Assembly: GCA_020439605.1 (NCBI GenBank)
Contig: JAGQSI010000008.1
Coordinates: 1 to 18,508 of the forward strand
Source: Acidimicrobiales bacterium
GTDB taxonomy: Bacteria; Actinomycetota; Acidimicrobiia; Acidimicrobiales; Iamiaceae
Direction: 5' to 3'
DNA length: 18,508 nt
Shown: positions 1 to 6,626 of the stretch, piece by piece
Layout of the letters: each line of letters starts with the position of its first letter
Numbering within the stretch: position 1 is the first letter of the stretch
The notes under the pieces: model-generated
Database searches by the model: none
What the model saw: only the letters and a program-made list of their open reading frames with translations
What the model was told of the DNA's origin: nothing
Translations under genes and position numbers: made by a program

Positions 1-339
1 CAGGTCATGTCTTATACATGGCCATCGGAAATCGAAACCGGGGCCTCGATCTGGAGATGAGGAGCACAGGTCCGTGCTCAGGTCCCATCTGCCGCTGCGA
101 GAGATGCGATCGTCGAACTTCTTCGGATTGCTTTCGAACCACCTAATGACCTGGACCATCGTGGTCTGACGAAGCCCCGCCTGCTCGGCGAGCCACCATT
201 TCTGAAACTCGGGCAGCGATGTCCCGTAAATCTTGTGGTCAAGAGATCCAATGGTGAGATTTGGTTGACAAGCACTGGCGCCGACGGCGACCAGAATCAC
301 GAATACAACCAACAGGAAAGAACTCGATCGGTTACGCAC
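1..339 (-). CDS. Lipoprotein phospholipase A2 (prokaryotic group XIV type), N-terminal part, cut by window edge
   Basis: The frame is open from a GTG at 339 to the first base, giving 113 residues; the C-terminus lies outside the window. Residues 1-24 form a lipoprotein signal: a short basic N-terminus, a hydrophobic core and the lipobox GASAC with C24 as the lipidated residue. Residues 88-112 match the active-site segment of secreted prokaryotic phospholipase A2: STDLC (calcium-binding D90 and L91), SSSPD, GFDF and CIRHD with catalytic H111-D112. Family knowledge: these enzymes hydrolyse the sn-2 ester of phospholipids outside the cytoplasm with Ca2+; the second catalytic Asp should lie in the missing part. 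The GTG is preferred because AGAGG lies 7 nt upstream; an in-frame ATG at 375 has no such site. The lipid anchor is unusual, since the well-studied Streptomyces enzyme is a soluble secreted protein. The family call rests on one motif block but that block is specific. Confidence 0.8.
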   Translation of the reverse strand, partial: MRNRSSSFLLVVFVILVAVGASACQPNLTIGSLDHKIYGTSLPEFQKWWLAEQAGLRQTTMVQVIRWFESNPKKFDDRISRSGRWDLSTDLCSSSPDRGPGFDFRWPCIRHDL

Positions 340-511
340 TGCGGTACCTCTGATGAAGGGTTTGTGATGGCCCATCGATTCAGGCGAGTTCTCTACGGCA
401 CGACTGACGCTAGATGACCGTCCGCCACCGGTCTACGCCTGATAAGTGGCATTTGAGACTCAAGTTCAAGCCGGACCATCTCGGCCACTCCGCCGCCCAA
501 ACCCTGCCCAG
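340..511. other. Intergenic leader between the helicase stop and the phospholipase gene
   Basis: This 172-bp stretch lies downstream of the helicase stop and upstream of the phospholipase start, both on the minus strand. It must hold the phospholipase promoter if that gene has its own, but I find no convincing -35/-10 pair. A minus-strand segment around 494-450 resembles the 5' half of a class II tRNA (D-arm like), but it has no T-arm or matching acceptor strand and is not called as an RNA gene. No strong rho-independent terminator is visible. Confidence 0.4.
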
Positions 512-3500
512 CTATCTCTGCCTCATAACCAGTCCCTTGTAACCCTCTACGAAACCCGCCTCCTTGAGTACCTCCCCATGGAGCGACTCTCGTGCACTGA
601 TGGCATTGACCTTCGATATCGAAAGAGACGAACGACGCCCGGTACGAACCACTTCAGCGAGTCCAGCCGCCCAGCGACGATCACGCTCGCCCGCGTCGAA
701 CACCGTCAAAGTCTTGGCTCCCCTTTCCACAAATGCCAGAAGCTCTCCGTCCCCAATAACCACAAGCGCACCTGCGCCACGGCTCGGCCTGCCTTCAGAG
801 TGCGGCCATCTCAAGGACGCACCGTATGGCTGCGCCGGGTCCGACGCTGCCATCACGAGTATCCCATCAGCGCTACAGGATGAACGGTTCGGTTCGCCAC
901 GAACAGATCTAATGCGCTCAACCGCCCCTCCAAGGGCGAATTGGGCGGCCCCAAGGCCTGCAACGAAGTAGCCACGCCGTATTGTTCCTCGTTCCTCTAG
1001 CTCTTTGAGGACCGGATAGACGCCAGCAAAACCGCCAGCGATACCTTCTCCCAACGCTGTTTCTCGCGTGAGAACTCCGTACCTTTCTAGAAGCTGCATA
1101 GCTCGACCGTGCGCTACTTGAGTTGGCGACATCTCACAAAGAAGCGCACTCACCAAAGACCATCGACCGCTGCCTGCGGCGGGTCCGAGCCGGCTGAGTC
1201 GACCCACCCGTGGCCTTTGGCCACCCATCCGACCTGCAGACCTTGATCCAGACCTAGATCCATACCTGGATCCAGACCTTGATCCAGATCGTGACCCAGA
1301 ACTAGATCTTGAGGATCTGCGCTGACCCACGAACGCTCGCAGCACCCCGAAAGAATCATTGGTCAGTTGCCCGATCCATACGAGGTCCCATATCGCATCG
1401 AGCACGGAGTCCTCGTCATAGTCCGCACCGCTAGCAGCCACAGCTTCAACCAACTCCGGCCAGAAACTTGCTCCTCGTTGGGCCAAATGATCCAGGAGGG
1501 CACGATGGATCGGATCATCTGGCACCAATCCATCATCTGGTTTATCCACCAGGACATCTATCTGATCCCGAAACACGAGTTGAACCCGTCCATCGTCTCC
1601 ACCGATGGCGCCTGCTCCCACCCACACCAACTCGCCAGATGCACACAGCGCGTCCAGATCTGCGGGCCGATAGCTGGCCATCCTCAAGGACAAGATGTCC
1701 TGTTCGAGTATCGATGCCGCCATCGCGGCCCCGCTCAGGGTGGATATAGCCTCAGCGAGTCCGTCGGGGCCACGACGTGCAAGTCCTATCCCTTGCCACG
1801 CCGGCAGGAATCGACCCAAAGCAGCACTGTCGACCGGTTCTATTTCTGCGCGCAGGGCCGCTAGGGACCTGCGACGGATCTGGCGAAGAACCTCGGTATC
1901 GCACCATTCACGATCCACTCCGTGTGGCCTGAACTCGCCGTGACGAACCTTGTTCTGCGCCACTAGTTGACCCAAGGCCGATCTTGCACGGTTGGCGTCT
2001 ATTCCCAGCCGTTGGGCCACCTCATTTTCCGTGAATGGCCCGTGGGTACGCGCATAGCGCACGATCAGACTCTCCAGTGGGTTGTCGATGGATTCAGTGA
2101 AAGCCGCTGGTAACCCGAGAGCGATAACACATCCCAACCCATCTCTCAGCCGGCCAGCATCTTCTGCCCATGCCCAATGGGCAGTTCCCGACACGGCTAC
2201 CTCAATAATCCGCTTCTGTTCGCAGAGTGTCTTGAATACCGCGTTGAGATCAGCGTTGAGATCACCTTCGAGATCTGCTCCGAGGTTGTGTGCACAACGT
2301 TGTGCCAGCTCATCAGAAGTGAGCGGGCCCAGGATCCTAAGAAGGTCCACTATCTCATCGCTGTTGCGTGCATGCCTCGATGGAGTGAGTCTCTGTAGGT
2401 CTTGTTCCACCTTTTCTATGGCGTCGCCATCGAGCAGATCTCTGAGCTCCTCGGCCCCTAGAAGTTCCCGAAGAAGATCCCGATCGAGCGCAAGAGCCGC
2501 CGCTCGACGTTCTGCCAACGGGGCGTCACCTTCGTACATGTACACCGCGATCCAGCCGAACAACAGCGACTGGGCCATGGGTGAAGCCATTGGAGTGTCT
2601 ACCGAAACCAGCCGTACCTTGCGAGATCTGATGTCGGCAAGTAGGCCCCTGAGCGCCGGGAGGTCAAAGACGTCGTTACAACACTCACGCGTGGCTTCGA
2701 GCAGGATCGGAAAGCTCGGGTATTTGGCAGCTACCCCAAGAAGGTCTGCTGCCTTCTGGCGTTGCTGCCACAACGGTGTCCTCTGCCCGGGACGCCGACG
2801 CGGCAATAGCAGCGCCCGTGCGGCTGCTTCACGAAATCTGGCTGCAAACATTGCCGTTGAGGGCAGGATCGAGATGAGAATCTCATCTATCTCTTCTGGC
2901 TCGATGCACAACTCGTCGGTGGGGAACTCCTCCACCGCCTCTGGGAGTCGTAGGACGATGCCGTCATCGCTCCACATCATCTCGACGTCCACGCCCCAGA
3001 CCTGCGCCAGCCGTGCTCGAAGAGCCATTGCCCAAGGAGCATGTACCTGAGCTCCGAACGGAGAGAGAACGCAGATTCTCCAATCTCCGATCTCGTCGCG
3101 GAAACGTTCCACGACAATGGTTCTGTCGTCTGGAACTGCTCCCGTGACGTCCACCTGATCTTGTAGGTAGTTCATGAGGTTGGCTGCGGCGCTGGCGTCT
3201 AGATCGTGGCGCTCTCGCAACTGAGCCACGGCTTGAGCCTCTGGGAGCGAACGTATCTCCCTCACGAACTCACCGATAGCGGCGCCAAGTTCTAACGGGC
3301 GCCCCGGCCCATCTCCATGCCAGAACGGCATCCGACCGGGTTGGCCCGGCGCTGGGGTAACCATGACTCGTTCATGGGTGATGTCTTCTATGCGCCAAGT
3401 GGAGGCCCCGAGCAGAAACGTCTCGCCCACGCGGGATTCGTAGACCATCTCCTCGTCTAGTTCTCCAACTCGTGTGCCGTCCGGGAGAAATACCCCATAC

Positions 3501-5092
3501 AGGCCTCGATCTGGAATGGTCCCGCCCGATGTGACCGCTAGACGCTGGGCGCCGGCACGTCCTCGCACAATTCCCGTGCCACGGTCCCACACGATCCGAG
3601 GACGTAATTCGGCAAACTCATCCGATGGGTAGCGACCAGCGAGAAGATCCAGTACCGATTCCCAGACTTCTTCGGACAGGTCTGTAAACGGGCTCGAGCG
3701 CCGTATGAGCTCGAGCAGCTCAGCCGTGTTCCATTCGTCGAGCGCACATGCAGCTACTACGTGTTGAGCCAGCACGTCCAGAGGGTTGCGCAAATAGGAG
3801 GTCTTTTCGATCAGTCCTTCGTGCATGCGACTCGTCACCACGGCTGCTTCTACGAGATCTGAGCGGTGCTTGGGAAAGATCTTCCCTCTAGACGGCGCCC
3901 CCACCTGATGGCCTGCTCTGCCGATTCTCTGAAGACCGCGAGACACCGCTCCGGGGGATTCCACCTGGATCACCAGGTCCACTGCTCCCATGTCTATGCC
4001 CAGTTCCAAGGAGGAGGTGGCAACAAGCGCCTTGAGCTTTCCCGACTTCAGCTCATCTTCGATGATGAGACGCCTCTCCTTGGACAAGGAACCGTGATGA
4101 GCCTTGACCAACTCGACGTCTTGTGGTGGTGCGCCGACCGCTTCATTGGACTGGAAGCGAGCATCTTGTTCATTGGCTGCCAGCTCGTTCAGACGAGTGG
4201 AGAGTCTCTCGGCCAGCCTCCTGGAGTTCACGAAAATAAGTGTCGAGCGATGCTGGCGAACAAGAGAAAGCAATTGCGGGTGAATGGATGGCCAGATTGA
4301 GCGCTGAGGCCCGTCGCTTGATTCGTTGGACAGATCACCCATGTCTTGCACCGGAACTATCACCTCTAGTTCCAGTGGCTTTTTGGAGCCGGCATCCACA
4401 ATCGAGACAGGTCTGGGTACCCCCGGCGAGCTAAATCCTCCGAGGAAGGTGGCGATCTCCGTGAGAGGTCTTTGGGTGGCAGATAGCCCAATGCGTTGAG
4501 GGGGACGGACACAGCGCTGCTCAAGACGCTCAAGGGTTAGAGCTAGATGCGATCCTCGTTTGGTCCCCGCTAGAGCGTGGATCTCATCGATAATGACCGC
4601 CTCAACATTCACCAAGGTGTCCCGCGCTGATGACGTGAGCATCAGATACAAGGACTCAGGGGTGGTGATGAGCAGATCTGGTGGATTGCGAAGAATCTGG
4701 CGGCGCTCTTTGGATGACGTGTCCCCGGTGCGCATGGCCACGGTAGGAACTCGAACCTCAACTCCGAGCCTCTCGGCGCTGTGACCTGCTCCCACAAGCG
4801 GCGCTCGCAGATTCTTCTCAACATCTACGGCCAGAGCCCGAAGCGGCGAGATGTAGAGAAGACGGGTACGGGCCTCATCCGCTGGCGGGTCTGTGGTCAT
4901 GAGGCGATCTATGCCCCACAAGAACGCCGTGAGCGTCTTTCCGGACCCGGTGGGGGCCAACACCAACGAATGCTGGCCTGACGCAATGGCAGGCCAACCC
5001 TGTTCTTGAGCTTGGGTAGGGGATGGAAACGAGGTCTCGAACCATTCCCTGACCGGCTTGGAGAAGAGGTCTAGAGCGGCGATCGCCCCAGC
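512..5092 (-). CDS. lhr: Lhr-type superfamily 2 ATP-dependent DNA helicase (full-length, with C-terminal domain)
   Basis: The frame is open for about 1526 residues, the usual size of long Lhr proteins. Numbered from 5092: Q-motif region with SPTQAQ near residues 26-31, Walker A APTGSGKT at 46-53, DEIH at 169-172, SATQ near 204, then a second RecA domain with the RIGRAGH motif, winged-helix and Lhr core regions, and a C-terminal domain ending in GYKGLVMR. A Ser/Gly/Arg linker of 4-residue repeats lies at about 1261-1284. Family knowledge: Lhr is a 3'-5' ssDNA translocase that unwinds DNA and RNA:DNA hybrids and is linked to DNA repair in mycobacteria. The start is odd. Clear Lhr homology (LFSKPVREWF) runs to within a few codons of a TAG at 5095-5093, with no ATG, GTG or TTG between. 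A TTG at 4966 would delete the Q motif and is unlikely to be the real start. A GTG at 5112 in the neighbouring frame may be the true start (see findings). Confidence 0.93.
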   Translation of the reverse strand, partial: AGAIAALDLFSKPVREWFETSFPSPTQAQEQGWPAIASGQHSLVLAPTGSGKTLTAFLWGIDRLMTTDPPADEARTRLLYISPLRALAVDVEKNLRAPLVGAGHSAERLGVEVRVPTVAMRTGDTSSKERRQILRNPPDLLITTPESLYLMLTSSARDTLVNVEAVIIDEIHALAGTKRGSHLALTLERLEQRCVRPPQRIGLSATQRPLTEIATFLGGFSSPGVPRPVSIVDAGSKKPLELEVIVPVQDMGDLSNESSDGPQRSIWPSIHPQLLSLVRQHRSTLIFVNSRRLAERLSTRLNELAANEQDARFQSNEAVGAPPQDVELVKAHHGSLSKERRLIIEDELKSGKLKALVATSSLELGIDMGAVDLVIQVESPGAVSRGLQRIGRAGHQVGAPSRGKIFPKHRSDLVEAAVVTSRMHEGLIEKTSYLRNPLDVLAQHVVAACALDEWNTAELLELIRRSSPFTDLSEEVWESVLDLLAGRYPSDEFAELRPRIVWDRGTGIVRGRAGAQRLAVTSGGTIPDRGLYGVFLPDGTRVGELDEEMVYESRVGETFLLGASTWRIEDITHERVMVTPAPGQPGRMPFWHGDGPGRPLELGAAIGEFVREIRSLPEAQAVAQLRERHDLDASAAANLMNYLQDQVDVTGAVPDDRTIVVERFRDEIGDWRICVLSPFGAQVHAPWAMALRARLAQVWGVDVEMMWSDDGIVLRLPEAVEEFPTDELCIEPEEIDEILISILPSTAMFAARFREAAARALLLPRRRPGQRTPLWQQRQKAADLLGVAAKYPSFPILLEATRECCNDVFDLPALRGLLADIRSRKVRLVSVDTPMASPMAQSLLFGWIAVYMYEGDAPLAERRAAALALDRDLLRELLGAEELRDLLDGDAIEKVEQDLQRLTPSRHARNSDEIVDLLRILGPLTSDELAQRCAHNLGADLEGDLNADLNAVFKTLCEQKRIIEVAVSGTAHWAWAEDAGRLRDGLGCVIALGLPAAFTESIDNPLESLIVRYARTHGPFTENEVAQRLGIDANRARSALGQLVAQNKVRHGEFRPHGVDREWCDTEVLRQIRRRSLAALRAEIEPVDSAALGRFLPAWQGIGLARRGPDGLAEAISTLSGAAMAASILEQDILSLRMASYRPADLDALCASGELVWVGAGAIGGDDGRVQLVFRDQIDVLVDKPDDGLVPDDPIHRALLDHLAQRGASFWPELVEAVAASGADYDEDSVLDAIWDLVWIGQLTNDSFGVLRAFVGQRRSSRSSSGSRSGSRSGSRYGSRSGSRSAGRMGGQRPRVGRLSRLGPAAGSGRWSLVSALLCEMSPTQVAHGRAMQLLERYGVLTRETALGEGIAGGFAGVYPVLKELEERGTIRRGYFVAGLGAAQFALGGAVERIRSVRGEPNRSSCSADGILVMAASDPAQPYGASLRWPHSEGRPSRGAGALVVIGDGELLAFVERGAKTLTVFDAGERDRRWAAGLAEVVRTGRRSSLSISKVNAISARESLHGEVLKEAGFVEGYKGLVMRQR
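1241..1312 (-). repeat. 12-bp in-frame tandem repeat coding (S/Y)GSR units in the helicase
   Basis: Six consecutive 12-bp units, all variants of CCTTGATCCAGA on the plus strand, encode SGSR-type tetrapeptides on the minus strand. The first and fourth units are identical; the others drift, mainly at codon third positions and at one Ser/Tyr position. The unit length keeps the frame. The block codes for a flexible basic linker between the Lhr core and the C-terminal domain, where related proteins also carry a variable basic linker. Copy number is a likely site of strain variation. Confidence 0.85.
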
Positions 5093-5112
5093 CTACGAAC
5101 CTCCTGTGACAC
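5071..5112 (-). other. Candidate true start and -1 frameshift site of the helicase gene
   Basis: On the minus strand a GTG at 5112-5110 (AAGGA 4 nt upstream) opens a 13-codon frame that ends at TAG 5073-5071. Its reading, MSQEVRRLG, then a GGGG run at 5089-5086, sits one base out of phase with the helicase. Adding one G, or slipping back one base on the GGG codon, joins it directly to the helicase (GAIAALDLFSKP). An AGGAGG at 5105-5100 ends 10 nt before the G run. A CTG 8 nt downstream of AGGAGG is another possible start, in the same out-of-phase frame. What is seen is the phase break; whether it is a base error, a mutation or programmed slippage is open. Confidence 0.55.
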
Positions 5113-5114
5113 TT

Positions 5115-5150
5115 TGTCCTTCGACCTGTCCTTCGACCTGTCTTTCGACC
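5115..5150. repeat. Three 12-bp tandem repeats upstream of the helicase
   Basis: Plus-strand units TGTCCTTCGACC (5115-5126, 5127-5138) and TGTCTTTCGACC (5139-5150) lie head to tail. On the minus strand they read RSKD three times in the same frame as the GTG at 5112, just before it. No ATG, GTG or TTG start lies upstream of them before an in-frame stop near 5215, so translation of the repeat is doubtful. The array could instead space the promoter and ribosome site of the helicase gene. Confidence 0.75.
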
Positions 5151-5221
5151 TCAGTCCGAAAGTACCGACGTCTTCAGTCCGTAGGTGCCCCGCACGACGT
5201 TCGTTGCGAGCGTTTCAGTGG

Positions 5222-5863
5222 CTACTCGCCACTTGGCATCGGCAGGTTGCAAGCCTGAGAGACCGCAGTCATCATGGCTAGATACTCGGTCTGTGCATCC
5301 TGTCCTGAAAACAGTTTGCTGAGGGCCGCTTCGGCTAGGTCCGGGTCCATCTTCTCCAGGACGCAGGCCCTTTGGGCTTCTTCAAGGCCCCCGACAATCG
5401 ATTCGGTCATCTTGCGCACGATGTCCACGCCACACTCACCAAATGCAGCGAACTGCGCGCTGCCTTCTTTGTCGGTGAGCGTTACCAACGATGACGATGT
5501 GAAGGGTGTGGAAATCTGCTCGATAGTTAACCCAGCCTTCTCATATGGCTCAACACCAACTGCCGCTGCCCACTTGGGCCCGATGCAGTCTGCGGCCTCT
5601 TTCTCAAGCACGAGAGCACCGGAACCTTCTTCACCGCTCGAGAGGCTGGTAGCGAATGCCTTGCCCAGCGCGGCCTCATCGAGTTTTGTGGGCTTGGTGT
5701 CCTCTTTGGCTTCGTCTTCGCTCGTGCCCTCGCCCTTCTCATCGGAAGCATCTGCTTTGGTGGTTGAGGTGGACGAATCCTTCTTGTCTGCCTTGTCGTT
5801 CGAGGAACTACACCCCACAGATACCAAGGCAACCAGTAGGACAGCAGCGGCAAGTCGTTTCAC
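5222..5863 (-). CDS. Small secreted lipoprotein of unknown function, two similar cysteine-bearing halves
   Basis: 213 residues, starting at GTG 5863 with GGAG 5 nt upstream. Residues 1-18 are a lipoprotein signal with lipobox VSVGC (C18). Residues 19-62 are a low-complexity Ser/Thr/Lys/Glu/Asp tether. The folded part (about 63-213) has four cysteines, C93, C144, C167 and C205. They form two like-spaced pairs: an A(D/A)C motif followed 38-51 residues later by a second Cys near the end of each half. This suggests two tandem copies of one small helical unit, each able to form a disulfide. I do not recognise a characterised family; similar cysteine-patterned lipoproteins seem common in this lineage, but that is recollection. 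It is divergent from the metal regulator at 5952 with 88 bp between, and ends 110 bp before the helicase start region. Its place is outside the cytoplasmic membrane. Confidence 0.85.
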   Translation of the reverse strand: MKRLAAAVLLVALVSVGCSSSNDKADKKDSSTSTTKADASDEKGEGTSEDEAKEDTKPTKLDEAALGKAFATSLSSGEEGSGALVLEKEAADCIGPKWAAAVGVEPYEKAGLTIEQISTPFTSSSLVTLTDKEGSAQFAAFGECGVDIVRKMTESIVGGLEEAQRACVLEKMDPDLAEAALSKLFSGQDAQTEYLAMMTAVSQACNLPMPSGE

Positions 5864-5951
5864 GTCAACTCCATAACGGGCGGTATTTGGCCGAAACGCT
5901 CACGCTAACCGCCAGAAGGGTTGGACCCGAGCGCGCGAGAGGTACCCTGCT

Positions 5952-6623
5952 TTGGTGGCCGAGTACCAAAGTCGCGAGTACCACCCTGCTTTTGAGGAGT
6001 ACTGCGAAACCATTTATGAACTTCACGAGGACGACGTAGACGTAATTCAGGCACGTATCGCCGAACGTCTTGGAGTCTCACGCCCGGCGGTTTCAGAAAT
6101 GATCCGGAGAATGGAATCGGAAGGTCTGGTTGAAGTTGACCGCACCGTGCGCCTGACCCCGTCGGGAATGAAGCTCGCAGTCACGGTTGTCAGACGTCAC
6201 CGTCTCGCAGAGCGGCTCCTCACCGACATTTTGGGACTCTCCTGGGCAGAGGCCCACCAAGAGGCCGGGCGTTGGGAGCACATCATCTCCGACAACGTTG
6301 AGGCTGCGATCATTCGCCTTCTCGATGACCCAACCACCTGCCCGCACGGCAATCCAATCCCGGGCAGTGGCTACGAGGCCCCGGACACAATCGCATTATC
6401 AGCTCTGAACGTGGGTGCCGAGTTCACCGTTACCAGGATTCCAGAGGAACTGGAGTTCACCCCTGGCCTGCTCGAGTTCCTCGAAGATGCGTCCATTCAA
6501 CCCGGCCATACCGGCACGGTCACGGCGTCATCTCCTGACGGCACCACCACCGTGGAGATTGAAGGTCGCCACATCGGAGTCGGTGCTTTTGCCAGTGACC
6601 GAATCCTGGTAATGAACGTCTGA
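5952..6623 (+). CDS. DtxR/MntR-family metal-dependent transcriptional regulator
   Basis: 223 residues counted from TTG 5952 (AGAGG 9 nt upstream); the next codon, GTG 5955, is an equal alternative. Residues 1-75 form a winged helix-turn-helix (RIAERLGVSRPAVSEMIRRM), 76-140 the metal-binding and dimerisation domain (RHRLAERLL, RWEHIISD, GNPIPG), and 150-223 a FeoA/SH3-like C-terminal domain. Family knowledge: these proteins bind Fe2+ or Mn2+ and then repress uptake or storage genes. Seen here: H83, E87, H102, E109 and H110 match DtxR H79, E83, H98, E105 and H106. The DtxR primary-site M10 is Glu (E16), as acidic as MntR D8, and C102 is Gly (G107), matching neither DtxR Cys nor MntR Glu. E19 matches MntR E11. 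The metal may therefore be Mn2+ or another ion. No IdeR-type palindrome is evident in the 5864-5951 region. It converges on the next gene with a 3-bp gap. Confidence 0.92.
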   Translation: MVAEYQSREYHPAFEEYCETIYELHEDDVDVIQARIAERLGVSRPAVSEMIRRMESEGLVEVDRTVRLTPSGMKLAVTVVRRHRLAERLLTDILGLSWAEAHQEAGRWEHIISDNVEAAIIRLLDDPTTCPHGNPIPGSGYEAPDTIALSALNVGAEFTVTRIPEELEFTPGLLEFLEDASIQPGHTGTVTASSPDGTTTVEIEGRHIGVGAFASDRILVMNV

Positions 6624-6626
6624 GGT

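Noticed and set aside
440..494. tRNA-like 5' half on the minus strand (GGCGGAG, TG, then a GCCG/CGGC D-arm and a CTTGAGT loop)
   Set aside because: No T-arm with a TTCRA loop and no matching CTCCGCC acceptor strand follows within 100 bp, and the anticodon stem has a mismatch. At most a remnant; probably chance.
2082..3050. Long plus-strand reading frame (322 codons) opposite the helicase
   Set aside because: Ser/Arg-rich translation with no domain, lying wholly antisense to conserved Lhr sequence; a codon-bias shadow.
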